DNA of 64,000 nucleotides from Castor canadensis (GCF_047511655.1 NC_133394.1:55646501-55710500); one strand, 5' to 3'. Counted from the first letter of the stretch, positions 39,501-48,033 are shown. Made by a program: numbers and translations. The notes: generated from the sequence alone by a model not told the origin.

Positions 39501-41400
39501 GAGAGTTATGTTTGTACCAGTGTTCATGAATTCAGCCAAAGGTAAACTTGATCACACCTATCATCATCAGACTGAATCTGTTTCTATTTTTCTCCACATA
39601 GGGCATGAATGTCCGTACGCCATCAAAATGAACCAACTTGGAGAGAAGGCATTCATTCCACAGAGACCAAGTAAATTTACTTCTCAGACCTTCCAGGAGC
39701 CCATCCTGGGGCAGGTGTCCCTAGATCTCAAGGGCCAGTTTTTCCTAAAGCCAAGGCATCCATCCAAAGGCAAGCACTGGAGCAATTAATATCTTCTCTT
39801 CTTGCAAGTGCCATGTCACATTTCTCATGGTTATCACAGTTCCATTCCTGACAAAAAAACTCATGATATGTAGGTATTCCCCATATACTGTAGGGAGATA
39901 TTATAGACAAGTACCCAATACTCACTCAGAATCTGGCTTAGATTGCCTCTGAGGACTGAAGTTAAGACACAAGTCCCTACTAAGTGATTTTTTTCATTCA
40001 TCCACAGAAATAATTGCTCTCTTATTTGTATCCCCAGAGAACTTTAGAAAATAGTTATGCATGTATACATCTGTGTGTCTTATGAGAAGACAATCTCTTG
40101 AGGCCTGGACTTTCATATCTTCCCCATTCCATGTTGCAGCCATCTGGGGCCAAATTAGTCATGACTACAGCATGACTTAGACTTGAAATGGATGGTCTTG
40201 ACTAAAGAGCTATGGTATTAAATGGAATCTCTTCCTATTATGAAGGGTCTTTGCATTTCTAACCAAATGAGCAGGTATTTAAAGATACTTGGTCAAATGT
40301 CAATCATCTTGCAAATCTTGGCTTATCTGCTACCTTTTTTTTTGTGGTGCTGGGGCTTGAATCAGAGTCTATGCCTTGAGCCACACCACAAGCCCCCATC
40401 CCTTTTTTTGATGTGTTTTTTGAGATATAGTCACAAGAACTATTGCCATGGGCTGACTTTGAACCACATCTCTCCCTCCTTAGTAGCTAGGATTACAGGT
40501 GTGAGCCACTGGCTCCTGGCTTATCTTTTATCCTCCAAATATTCGGTATATGTTACCAATTTAGTAAAATATGAAGGTATCATGTTTGGAAAAATTTATA
40601 GCTGAGCAGTAGAAACTTTGGACTGAGGTTTGAAGACAGACTACATAGTGAAGTGGCCAGAGGCTTACTGAGAAATAACTCAAGCAGGCTGTGTCGTTAA
40701 GGGCAGATGCCCTTTTGATGGGATAGAGTTGACCTTGGCTGGATGTTTTGAAAGTTAAACAGGAGGAGATTTTCTTTGAAAGTAGATTATGAGACCACTA
40801 GAATTGAATACCAAATAGTTTTAGCTTTCAATGTGTCACTTCATTGGTCATGCTTACCTTCCAAGAATCTTTTCCACCAATGTATAAATAGTCTGATAAT
40901 GCAATGTTACAGGACAGAGGCAACACTATGTAGTATGCATTCACCTGGGTAGAACTAAACTGAATCTGATCAGGTCACGAGCTGTAACCACAAGGCAATA
41001 AGTTTCAGAATGTAGGACATTTACCATAAAATGACACAGATCCTCTACTGTGCAACTATAACAAGAAAATTGTGAGAACAAAGTGAAAAGAATGAAACAC
41101 CTAACTGTAATAATCTCCCTTCTTCCTTTGATTCAGAAACAGCCACAGATAAAGAAATCTCCAATGCCCGCTCAGGAATTGGAGATTTCGCTGCCGATCT
41201 AGATCCTACCACAACAACTTGGATGAATTCCCACCTACCACAAGGACAGGACTACGCATTGGAATTTCTATTATGGATATATGTAATAATGACAGCTCAC
41301 CATCTCCAATTCTGGGGGAAAGAGCTTGTTGTTACATATTACTGTTTAATTTTTATGCTCCCAGGGAAGGAAATTGTATTCATGGCCTAAAGATTTAGGT
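27031..41400 (+). CDS. ARHGAP20-like locus: PH-end and RA exons intact, RhoGAP exon broken
   Basis: ARHGAP20 is a Rho GTPase-activating protein with PH, Ras-association (RA) and RhoGAP domains. Six exons on the + strand (27093-27230, 29592-29633, 30266-30344, 35207-35284, 37448-37514, 39602-39769) splice in consistent phase with no stop, giving about 190 codons. They cover the end of the PH domain (KKSFLLGWP, then EQKEKW) and the RA region (FAKDF, NEYLLSFNSGNEEAPF, then KMNQLGEKAF). Upstream PH exons were not found. The next exon (41137-41400) aligns with the linker and start of the RhoGAP domain but is in a shifted frame with a stop, and the arginine-finger region is not recognisable. The copy may encode a PH-RA protein without GAP activity, or be a pseudogene with recent damage. 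ARHGAP20/TAGAP-like genes are multicopy and testis-biased in several rodents (family knowledge). Confidence 0.75.
27093..27230 (+). CDS. ARHGAP20-like exon: C-terminal part of PH domain
   Basis: Acceptor TTATCTTTCTAG, donor GTAAGA. The frame encodes KCVIPLRIIWMDKVEEGD and KKSFLLGWPMENFRATF, matching the ARHGAP20 segment with KSFVLGWPTVNFVATF. The frame is also open upstream to an ATG at 27031 (21 extra codons), so an alternative first exon beginning there would stay in frame. Confidence 0.8.
27231..29591 (+). other. Intron of ARHGAP20-like locus
   Basis: AT-rich unique sequence with a MIR relic at 29240-29395. No other element or exon was recognised. Confidence 0.6.
29240..29395 (+). mobile_element. 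MIR SINE relic
   Basis: 'cctgaggtttaatttgccta' followed by 'agcagttatgtgagttggct', 'gtggtcacatag' and 'aatctagtgtttaaattcca' follows the order of the MIR consensus core and 3' part. Confidence 0.65.
29592..29633 (+). CDS. ARHGAP20-like exon: end of PH domain
   Basis: A 42-base exon between TTATATTGCAG and GTATTT. Joined to the previous exon it encodes HSLEQKEKWYSFLE, matching ARHGAP20 SSPEQKDKWLSLLQ, the last helix of the PH domain. Both junction phases agree with the neighbouring exons. Confidence 0.8.
30266..30344 (+). CDS. ARHGAP20-like exon: PH-RA linker and RA start
   Basis: Acceptor AATCATTAG, donor GTAAGT. It encodes NIKLTKEKDNQKSLEL then QIFAKDFHPC, matching ARHGAP20 INLEKEKDYPKSIPL and KIFAKDIGNC. 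It ends on a codon boundary. Confidence 0.85.
31231..31272. repeat. (AT)n microsatellite
   Basis: About 21 AT repeats. Tyrosine-isoleucine open frames across it are artefacts. Confidence 0.95.
31300..31378 (-). mobile_element. ID-like SINE fragment, reverse orientation
   Basis: 'agtatttgagttcagggcct' and 'agggaagtgctttatggctg' are the reverse complement of a tRNA-type SINE body. Confidence 0.5.
31715..31815 (-). mobile_element. tRNA-type SINE, reverse orientation
   Basis: The T-rich start, 'gcagcactggggttcttaac', 'tcagggcctgatatttgctc' and 'accacttgagccactcagct' are the reverse complement of the local SINE 3' module with its poly(A) tail on the left. Confidence 0.75.
32165..32600 (-). mobile_element. 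LINE-1 3' end, minus strand
   Basis: Starts 'ttttttattgtttattcatt', then 'gtacatacattgtttgggcc', 'ctccaattttgttgaagaga' and 'gcatagtgtttttgctagtt'. The same series occurs at about 24815-25200 and, more diverged, at 42780-43250, defining one L1 subfamily in this genome. Confidence 0.7.
32660..32875 (+). mobile_element. Composite SINE, plus strand
   Basis: 'gggcatgatgccacatcact', 'gtcatccc', then 'agggctggaggcatggttca', 'gatagagtgtctgtctagca' and 'gagttcaaaccccaat' with an A-rich end: a two-module copy of the local SINE family. Confidence 0.75.
33330..33515 (+). mobile_element. Composite SINE ending in CA repeat
   Basis: 'aatcctgtaattccagatac', 'gtagttcaaggccagcttgg' and 'gggatagatcacttggcc' form a diverged SINE. 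Its A-rich tail became the CA repeat at 33517-33548. Confidence 0.6.
33517..33548. repeat. (CA)n microsatellite
   Basis: About 16 CA repeats at the tail of the preceding SINE. Confidence 0.95.
33690..33815 (-). mobile_element. B1-like SINE, reverse orientation
   Basis: 'ttatgtagctcaggctggcc' followed by 'tcaaattcacaatctctctg' and 'cctcagcctttggagtacta' is the reverse complement of a rodent B1 element. Confidence 0.75.
34297..34860 (-). mobile_element. LINE-1 3'-end-like segment, minus strand
   Basis: Shares 'gtacattgtgacatttac', 'cagtttcagtaggtcc', 'tgtttcaacaggtttgaaaa' and spacing with 24330-24770, so both belong to one repeat family. The pyrimidine-rich plus strand is typical of L1 3' UTRs read in reverse. 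Confidence 0.6.
35207..35284 (+). CDS. ARHGAP20-like exon: RA domain part 1
   Basis: Acceptor TTTTTTATAG, donor GTAAGT. It is exactly 26 codons, encoding PIDVTATSFDTVNDIIK then KILSILGIT. This matches ARHGAP20 around MNSDTANEVINMSLPMLGIT in length, phase and key positions (DT, V..I, LGIT). Confidence 0.82.
35285..37447 (+). other. Intron of ARHGAP20-like locus
   Basis: Unique AT-rich sequence. A perfect 10-base inverted repeat with a 6-base loop occurs at 36888-36913. No mobile element was recognised. Confidence 0.55.
37448..37514 (+). CDS. ARHGAP20-like exon: RA domain part 2
   Basis: Acceptor TGTCTCCCAG, donor GTAAAT. It encodes GCENEYLLSFNSGNEEAPFS, then LN, matching ARHGAP20 SERDYQLWVNSGKEEAPYP. 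The N-S-G-x-E-E-A-P core is preserved. Confidence 0.85.
37515..39601 (+). other. Intron of ARHGAP20-like locus
   Basis: AT-rich unique sequence. A possible MIR relic lies at about 39168-39290 ('ggttagaggattcaagtaat', 'ttgcctaagat'). No other element was seen. Confidence 0.5.
39602..39769 (+). CDS. ARHGAP20-like exon: end of RA domain
   Basis: Acceptor TTCTCCACATAG. It joins the previous exon in phase and encodes GHECPYAIKMNQLGEKAF, later FQEPILGQ and GQFFLKPRHPSK. These match ARHGAP20 GHEYPYGIKMSHLRDSAL, LQEPFL and CQFILKPSR. The donor is GCAAGC instead of GTAAGC (see separate entry). Confidence 0.85.
39770..39775 (+). promoter_or_regulatory. GC-type splice donor
   Basis: The exon ends CCAAAG followed by GCAAGC. 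Every other position fits the U1 consensus AAG|GTAAGC, so this is a T-to-C change at donor +2. GC donors are a tolerated minority class with strong flanking matches, but use is often weaker. Confidence 0.6.
40320..40520 (-). mobile_element. Composite SINE, reverse orientation, in last intron
   Basis: The T-run, 'tgctggggcttgaatcagag', 'tgccttgagccaca', then 'agtagctaggattacaggtg' and 'tgagccactggc' are the reverse complement of a full composite SINE. The remainder of the intron 39770-41136 shows nothing recognisable. Confidence 0.7.
41137..41400 (+). pseudogene. ARHGAP20-like RhoGAP-start exon, frameshifted
   Basis: The acceptor TTTGATTCAG is good. In one frame (from 41138) the sequence reads RNWRFRCRSRS, NNLDEFP, then GISIMDICNNDSSPSPIL. 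This matches the ARHGAP20 linker and RhoGAP start (INWAFWRGSS, DNLPSSP, GISLPNICENDNLPKPVL). That frame has TAA at 41150-41152 and ends at TAG 41396-41398, and the GPLTKGIFR arginine-finger motif is not preserved. Splicing from the previous exon instead enters another frame, open for 83 codons to TAA 41388-41390, giving an unrelated tail. GAP catalysis is therefore lost in this copy. Confidence 0.7.
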
Positions 41401-41519
41401 GAAAAATCTCAGGGTACAGTCCTGGGCTCATGGGACATATGTTCTGTTTTCCTGAAAGATTCCAAATAGATGCAAGAAATCCTTACACATGAATAGGTAA
41501 ATGAAGGGTCTAAGAAAAG

Positions 41520-43495
41520 TTGACTTTTGCTCATCCTAACTGGACTGTTTAAGAACAATTGGGTTCTATAAATTTAGTTTCCTTAATCAACTCATATTTT
41601 CATGGAGAAAATATATAATTTCTTTGGTCATGTACACAACATGAATTATTACATCAACTAAGATACATCACAAAACACCCAGCTAAATCTCAAGATATAT
41701 CAGAAAGTACCAGTCTCCACAGTTACTTTGCCTAGTGTCATTTCTCACTGAATCACATAACATACAGCTTTGTATGAATGGGCAGAGCATTCTCAATTTT
41801 CACATTGAATCAAAATGCAAAATAATTTTGGTAATTATACACATAATAGAAAAAACAAGATTGAACAAAATTCAACCTACATAGTTACATGCACAGTAAG
41901 CCAACATTTACATGTTGACAGAGGAACATCCTCAAAGTTTTAAGACACTGTCTACTTTCTTCTGTCTTGTCCTTTTGAATTGCTTAGGGTATAAATACAC
42001 ATGTAAAGAGGGCATATGGCAAAAGGATATTTATTCAAAGAGTGATAAAAAACTAACTTTGAATAGGTACATATTTTCTTTTCAAATTCTGATTGCCTCA
42101 AACCTTCAAAACTTCAGAAATGTAGGGCCTTGCCTCACTACAGAAGATATGGAAGAAATGTGAAGGGAAGATCATTTGTTACTGTATGTTATTTTTTAAA
42201 AATTGACTGTCCTTGATAGAGAAAAGCAATTCATGATGTAAAGATTTATCTGAATAAGGTCATGGTAAAAGTTGAAAAGTGTTAGATATATGGATCATGT
42301 GTATTACTTCCTACAAACAATCCAAAAAGAAGCAAGAATCCCTCACAGAATCAAGAGGTAATTGATGTGTAAAATGCAGCCTCGGATAATCAAAAGAGAT
42401 TTCTTTTTACCTTTGATTCAGGTCAGCAAAATTATTCCCATGCACCCAAGAGTGATAAGGAAATTAATGGAATAACCAGTGTATTTGAAGGAGAACTGTA
42501 TTAGAAAGTGCTCTGCATGTGAATTATCCAACTGATTTGTCTCCACAGATTTCATGAGTGTAGATGAGTCGGGTGGAAATGACATGGGAACTTAGCAAGA
42601 ATCTTCATTGTCCAATGCACTATGTGATCTTTGCATTCCAAGCAAGCAATGAATATATGATATTTTTCTCCTTATTTGTTGATTCCCTGGTTTTTTTTTC
42701 TTTTTACATGTGTTTTAGGTAAGCCTCAACAGGGAGTGCACAAGATGCTCAGGCTGTAACATAGGTGTTTTCTTTCTTTTTAAAAAGTTTTTTATTATTC
42801 ATTTATTCACATGTGTGTACATTGTTTGGGTCACTTCTCTCCCCTGCCCCCCTCTCCCCCCCCTCCTCTTCATGTCCAGGCAGAAACTGCTCTGCACTGA
42901 TCTTTAAATATGTTGAAGATACAACATAAGCATAATAAGGAAGACAAAGTGGTTTTGCTAATTGAGTTAAGGAAAGCTATACAGAAAGATCCCTACCATT
43001 CCTTTCATGAACAAATGTGTTATTCCAAGTTGATACATCTCTAAATAATCTTTACACTGGTTGCTGATCCCCTTCTCATGTTAACTTCTGTCACTTTAAG
43101 GTTTCTGTATTAGTTCCTCTGGAGTGGGGATATGAAACACTTTCATGTATTGGGATTTATACCTATTCCCATATCTTGTGTAGGTGATTTCCCCTAGTCA
43201 TGTGATTGAAGACCTAACACATTGCTGCATTTTCCCTAGATCTAAATATCTACAAGGTCCAATATGTGCATCCAGGCATACTAAGGTAGGATTGATAACA
43301 TCTTCACAATCACTTGAATCTATATTTACATTGTTAAATTTTACTACACATACGGGATGAATATCTGAAAGAAAATGAAATGAGCATCATGGAAATCAAT
43401 GCTAAACAGAACTCAGTGGTATCCACATCTTCAAACACCCTCCAAAGTCCAACCCAGGAGGAAAAAGAGCCCCTTGATGAGCAAACCAGAATGAC
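41520..43495 (+). repeat. Diverged left-edge copy of the 2.34-kb unit
   Basis: From about 41520 the sequence aligns in order with the array unit at 44330-45690. Examples: 41900-41945 with 44670-44720 ('ttgacagaggaa'), 42177-42210 with 44953-44985 ('tttgtt', 'ttattttt'), 42420-42445 with 45204-45230 ('aggtca', 'aaaattatt'), and 42605-42680 with 45405-45490 ('ttctccttatttg'). Similarity is clear but far lower than among array units. An L1 piece interrupts it at about 42775-43255. A further fragment at about 41330-41460 also resembles 44955-45080, implying a still older partial copy. Confidence 0.65.
42775..43255 (-). mobile_element. LINE-1 3' end inserted in the diverged unit
   Basis: 'tttttattattcatttattc', 'gtgtgtacattgtttgggtc', a C-rich block, then 'gtggttttgctaattgagtt' parallel the L1 pieces at 24815 and 32165. 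Unit-like sequence stops before and resumes after it. No array unit carries it. Confidence 0.7.
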
Positions 43496-43500
43496 AGAAT
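43347..43500 (+). pseudogene. Diverged copy of the array's candidate terminal exon
   Basis: The frame from 43348 encodes DEYLKENEMSIMEINAKQ through SSNTLQ to EEKEPLDE. It aligns without gaps over 42 codons with the array exon (EGYPKVNENV through CTSSTR to EEKESLDE), with 15 identical residues. The acceptor AG is lost (ACG in its place). One base is missing just after 43480, giving a TGA at about 43493-43495 in a frame that is otherwise open. Confidence 0.55.
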
Positions 43501-44235
43501 GACAGGACCTTCACCAGAAGGCAAGCATGAGAGCATTCCTTCCATTGACCTGTCTCTGATCACGTCTATATTTCTATCAAGAAAGACACAGCTCTTCTCC
43601 ATGCAGCAGGGATGTGTGCTAAAGGCTGCATCCCTACCCTCACCCAGAATCAGACTAAGAATCATGTCTAAAATCTGAAGAAGGCCCAGACCCTTTCTAA
43701 AAGAAGCTTTATATTCCTTTTCATTCCTCTCGGGAAACACGTGCTCTGTCCTCTATGTGCCCAGAGTACTTTCCATACATAGTTTTCTGTGCACCTGTCT
43801 GGGTGTCTCCCTGGCTTAAGGTTTCTAGAGTTGAGGTCTCACCTGTCCTCCCAAATGTGGGCATTCCCGGGGAAACTGTTGACAGAGCAGGAAAGGATCA
43901 ACTGACTGCATGACTTAGATGCGTGTAAAATGGAGGTTCTTGACTAAAGAGCTATGGTATGAGTTGGAATCTATCCTCAGGCCACAGTGACCTTGGGCTT
44001 CTGACCTTCATTAACTGCATATTGCAGCACATGGTAAATTTTCTTCCCACATCCCTTTCAAACCTTGATCTGGGCTAGATCCCGAACTGCGCATTCACTG
44101 TCAGGAGTGTCGTAAGCTTACCTTTTGCCACTTTTTGCCTCCTGGAAATGGCCCTCAGTGATTTGCTGATTACTTTGGATGTTTGGGAGTAGAAGGGAAT
44201 TTCTGATGAAAATATTGTGTAAGGGGCTGAGGGTC

Positions 44236-44241
44236 AATAAA
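44236..44241 (+). terminator. Canonical AATAAA in each unit
   Basis: AATAAA within 'gggtcaataaagac' is invariant in all nine copies (starts 44236, 46579, 48922, 51267, 53610, 55954, 58299, 60642, 62985). It lies about 650 bases after the stop of the candidate terminal exon, and is followed by a T-rich stretch. This fits a polyadenylation signal, unproven. Confidence 0.45.
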
Positions 44242-44412
44242 GACAAGTGTAAAATTGATGAATTTAATTTTCACAGCCTGAGTTTGAGCACTGAGACCTG
44301 CAAACCCAAATTGATCCAGGAAGTGTAGCAGAGGGTTTCTTCCCATTTAGCTGCTCTCTCCCCTCATCTTGCCAAGGCAAAACCATACAGTTTCGTCTAT
44401 CACAATGACAAC

Positions 44413-44676
44413 ATGTACTCTCAAATCCAGGAACATACACCAAAAACGGCCTTCCCTAAAGCTTTCGATATAGTTAGGAAATTACCAGAGCTCATGTCAA
44501 CTATCCTCATTCACAACCCTCTTCAAATTGAAGTGTATACAGGTTATGTCCAGGGCAGCCAGCATTCTTATATTCACATGGAAAAAATAGGGACTAATTG
44601 GGGCATTTTTACACAAAACAATAGCAGGGAAACAAATTTGTATACAATTGAACCTTCATGTTTACATGCACTTTAA
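44413..44676 (+). pseudogene. RhoGAP-like decayed stretch in the unit (repeated every 2.34 kb)
   Basis: An open stretch of 87 codons recurs at the same place in all nine units. Around KAFDIVRKLPELMSTI the DNA resembles the ARHGAP20 RhoGAP segment coding LLDQLPRANVVLL, and 'gaagtgtataca' and 'cagcattcttatattcacat' echo the following GVLHNIEQHSSSNQM codons, with frame breaks. I read it as a degraded RhoGAP exon; the ATG start is incidental. The alignment was done by hand against remembered protein sequence and is only suggestive. Confidence 0.35.
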
Positions 44677-44920
44677 GACAAACTCTCCATATTGACAGAG
44701 GAATATCTCAAGGTTTGAAGAAGTTGTCTAATGTCTTCTTTCTTCACCTCTTCAATTGCCTAAATGGAATGTGCAGGTAGATAAGGCACATTGCCTAAAG
44801 GATATGTGCTAAGAAGAATGGTAGAAATAATGTTTGAGTTAGGTGCAGATTTTCTTTTCATATTCTGTTTGCCTGTAGCCTTCATGCATTTAGAAAAGTA
44901 GTACCATGGCGCACAGAAGG

Positions 44921-44995
44921 GATGAAAATGAAAACTGTGAGGGGACGATCCTTTGTTGCTTTATATTATTTTAAAATTTACCCTATTCAGGAGAC
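44921..44995 (+). pseudogene. RhoGAP-start-like decayed stretch in the unit
   Basis: 'gatgaaaatgaaaactgtga' followed by 'ttgttgctttatattatttt' aligns with the exon at 41280-41400 ('aattctgggggaaagagctt', 'gttgttacatattactgttt') and with 42150-42210. It keeps the order of the ICEND-to-LFFLN segment of ARHGAP20 but no frame. It recurs at equivalent positions in later units (for example about 47264, 49608, 51951). Confidence 0.35.
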
Positions 44996-45690
44996 AATAG
45001 AGATCCATTACCTAATATTTAGCTGGAAAAACTCATAGTAGCGGCCTAAAATTGTCAGGTATATGGGACCTATCTCTTGTTTCCGGGAAAGATTCCAACA
45101 ACAAGTACGCATTCCAAATGGAAAAATCAAGTGGTAGATGACCTGTCTCCATGACATGGGGTCTACCCCATTCAAACCGATTTCTTTTCCTTCAAAACAG
45201 AGGTCAGGAAAATTATTTCCATGAATCCCAGCATGCTAAGCACATTCATCTGAAAAGCAGTGGGCCTGAAGGTGATGTGTCTTAGAATGTGGTCTGTAAA
45301 CGAATTACATAAGTGATTATAAGCACTGATGCAAGTGGGTATACATGGCTCCTGGGTGGATATTAGAAGACCCGAGAAAGTCTCCAATGGGAACTGACCA
45401 AAAGCCATTGCTGTCCAATACACTAACAGATCTTTACATTCCATGCAGGAAAGAAACGTTTCAGACATTCTTTTTCTCCTTATTTGCTGAAGCACTGAAT
45501 TTTCCCACCTGTATACAGGGCACCTGCCAAAGGAGTTCTCATTATGTTCCAAGTGGAACATGGCCTTTCACCTACCAGAAGCTCCCGGGGAACCATGCAA
45601 ACACCACTTTGTGCACACAGTCATGGTCACTTGGGATTGATCACACCCCTCATGATCAGCCTAAATCTACACTTAATTTTGTTCCAATAG

Positions 45691-45929
45691 GTGAAGGGTA
45701 TCCAAAAGTAAATGAGAATGTTCATGTGGATGTCACCAATGCAGAGGAGGCAGTGGACTGCACATCTTCAACCAGGTTCCATGATTCAATCGAGGAGGAA
45801 AAGGAGTCCCTTGATGAGCCAAGCCAGGATGATGCAATGCCAGGACCTTCACCCGAAGGCAAGCATGAGAGCATTCCTTCCATTGACCTGTCTCTGATCA
45901 CGTCTATATTTCTATCAAGAAAATCATGA
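45691..45929 (+). CDS. Candidate terminal coding exon, unit 1
   Basis: Preceded by TTTTGTTCCAATAG, a reasonable acceptor. The frame encodes GEGYPKVNENVHVDVTNAEE, then an acidic serine-rich run (DSIEEEKESLDEPSQDD) and ends SIFLSRKS with TGA at 45927-45929. An AATAAA follows about 650 bases later, as expected of a last exon. Position and acidic-serine composition resemble the segment just after the RhoGAP domain of ARHGAP20/TAGAP proteins (GE-start, then D/S/E-rich), but this likeness is weak. The frame is open upstream to an ATG at 45345 (194 codons in all); I think that extension is intron. Expression is unknown. Confidence 0.4.
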
Positions 45930-48033
45930 CACATCTATTCTCCGTGCAGCAAGGATGGGTGCTCAAGGCTGCATCCCTACCCTCACCCAGAATCAGACTA
46001 AGAATCATGTCTAAAATCTGAAGAAGGCCCAGACCCTTTCTAAAAGAAGTTTTATGTTCCTTTTCATTCCTCTCGGGAAACACGTGCTGTGTCCTCTATG
46101 TGCCCAGAGTACTTTCCATACATAGTTTTCTGTGCACCTGTCTGGGTGTCTCCCTGGCTTAAGGTTTCTAGAGTTGAGGTCTCACCTGTCCTCCCAAATG
46201 TGGGCATTCCCGGGGAAATTGTTGACAGAGCAGGAAAGGATCAACTGACTGCATGACTTAAATGCGTGTAAAATGGAGGTTCTTGACTAAAGAGCTATGG
46301 TATGAGTTGGAATCTATCTTCAGGCCACAATGACCTTGGGCTTCTGACCTTCATTAACTGCATATTGCAGCACATGGTAAATTTTCTTCCCACATCCCTT
46401 TCAAACCTTGATCTGGGCTAGATCCCGAACTGCGCATTCACTGTCAGGAATGTCGGAGGCTTACCTTTTGCCACTTTTTGCCTCCTGGAAATGGCCCTCA
46501 GTGATTTGCTGATTACTTTGGATGTTTGTTAGTAGAAGGGAACGTCTGATGAAAATATTGTGTTAGGGGCTGAGGGTCAATAAAGACCAGTGTAAAATTG
46601 ATGAATTTAATTTTCACAGCCTGAGTTTGAGCATTGAGACCTGCAAACCCAAATTGATCCAGGCAGTTTAGCAGAGGGTTTCTTCCCATTTAGCTGCTCT
46701 CTCCCCTCATCTTGCCAAGGCAAAACCATACAGTTTCATCTATCACAATGACAACATGTACTCTCAAATCCAGGAACATGCACCAAAAACGGCCTTCCCT
46801 AAAGCTTTCAATATAGTTAGGAAATTACCAGAGCTCATGTCAACTATCCTCATTCACAACCCTCTTCAAATTCAAGTGTATACAGGTTATGTCCAGGGGA
46901 GCCAGCATTCTTATATTCACATGGAAAAAATAGGGACTAATTGGGGCATTTTTACACAAAACAATAGCAGGGAAACAAGTTTCTATACAATTGAACCTTC
47001 ATGTTTACCTGAACTTTAAGACAAACTCTCCATATTGACAGAGGAATATCTCAAGGTTTGAAGAAGTTGTCTAATGTCTTCTTTCTTCACCTCTTCAATT
47101 GCCTAAATGGAATGTGCAGGTAGATAAGGCACATTGCCTAAAGGATATGTGCTAAGAAGAATGGTAGAAATAATGTTTGAGTTAGGTGCAGATTTTCTTT
47201 TCATATTCTGTTTGCCTGTAGCCTTCATGCATTTAGAAAAGTAGTACCATGGCGCACAGAAGGGATGAAAATGAAAAATGTGAGGGGACGATCCTTTGTT
47301 GCTTTATATTATTTTAAAATTTACCCTATTCAGGAGACAATAGAGATCCATTACCTAATATTTAGCTGGAAAACCTCATAGTAGCGGCCTAAAATTGTCA
47401 GGTATATGGGACCTATCTCTTGTTTCCGGGAAGATTCCAACAACAAGTACGCATTCCAAATGGAAAAATCAAGTGGTAGATGACATGTCTTCATGACATA
47501 TGATCTGCCCCATTCAAAACCGATTTCTTTTCCTTCAAAAGAGAGGTCAGGAAAATTATTTCCATGAATCCCAGCATGCTAAGCACATTCATCTGAAAAG
47601 CAGTGGGCCTGAAGGTGATGTGTCTTAGAATGTGGTCTGTAAACGAATTACATAACTGATTATAAGCACTGATGCAAGTGGGAATACATGGCTCCTGGGT
47701 GGATATTAGAAGACCCGAGAAAGTCTCCAATGGGAACTGACCAAAAGCCATTGCTGTCCAACACACTAACAGATCTTTGCATTCCATGCCCTAAAGAAAC
47801 GTTTCAAACATTCTTTTTCTCCTTATTTGCTGAAGCTCTAAATTTTCCCACCTGTATACACGGCTCCTGCAAAGGGAGTTCTCATTATGTTCCAAGTGGA
47901 GCATGGCCTTTCACCTACCAGAAGCTCCCGGGGAACCATGCAAACACCACTTTGTGCACACAGTCATGGTCACTTGGGTTTGATCACACCCCTCATGATC
48001 AGCCTAAATCTACACTTAATTTTGTTCCAATAG
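45691..48033 (+). repeat. Array unit 1
   Basis: 2343 bases. Terminal-exon segment 45691-45929; AATAAA at 46579-46584; 87-codon open stretch 46756-47019 of type B (APKTAF, FNIV, QIQV, ending SFYTIEPSCLPEL). Confidence 0.93.

Larger units (their letters stand above)
43495..45690 (+). repeat. Array unit 0 (left-edge unit, truncated exon)
   Basis: Near-identical to later units from 43495. It lacks the ATCATG segment that provides the exon's TGA in other units (the sequence reads AGAAAGACACAG). AATAAA at 44236-44241; RhoGAP-like stretch with 87-codon open frame at 44413-44676 (type A: QIEV, QHSYIHM, ending HAL); RhoGAP-start-like stretch near 44921-44995. Confidence 0.85.

Noticed and set aside
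45172..45561. Long minus-strand open frames (98, 129 or 184 codons) repeated in every array unit
   Set aside because: They lie antisense to the candidate intron and upstream open frame, change length between units by single-base indels, show no motif, and persist only because the units are near-identical.
45345..45929. The full 194-codon plus-strand open frame as one protein
   Set aside because: The first 115 codons lie before a splice acceptor. The equivalent part of the edge copy (about 42560-42690) contains stops, and unit 4 has an internal TAA. Only the last 79 codons show frame conservation.
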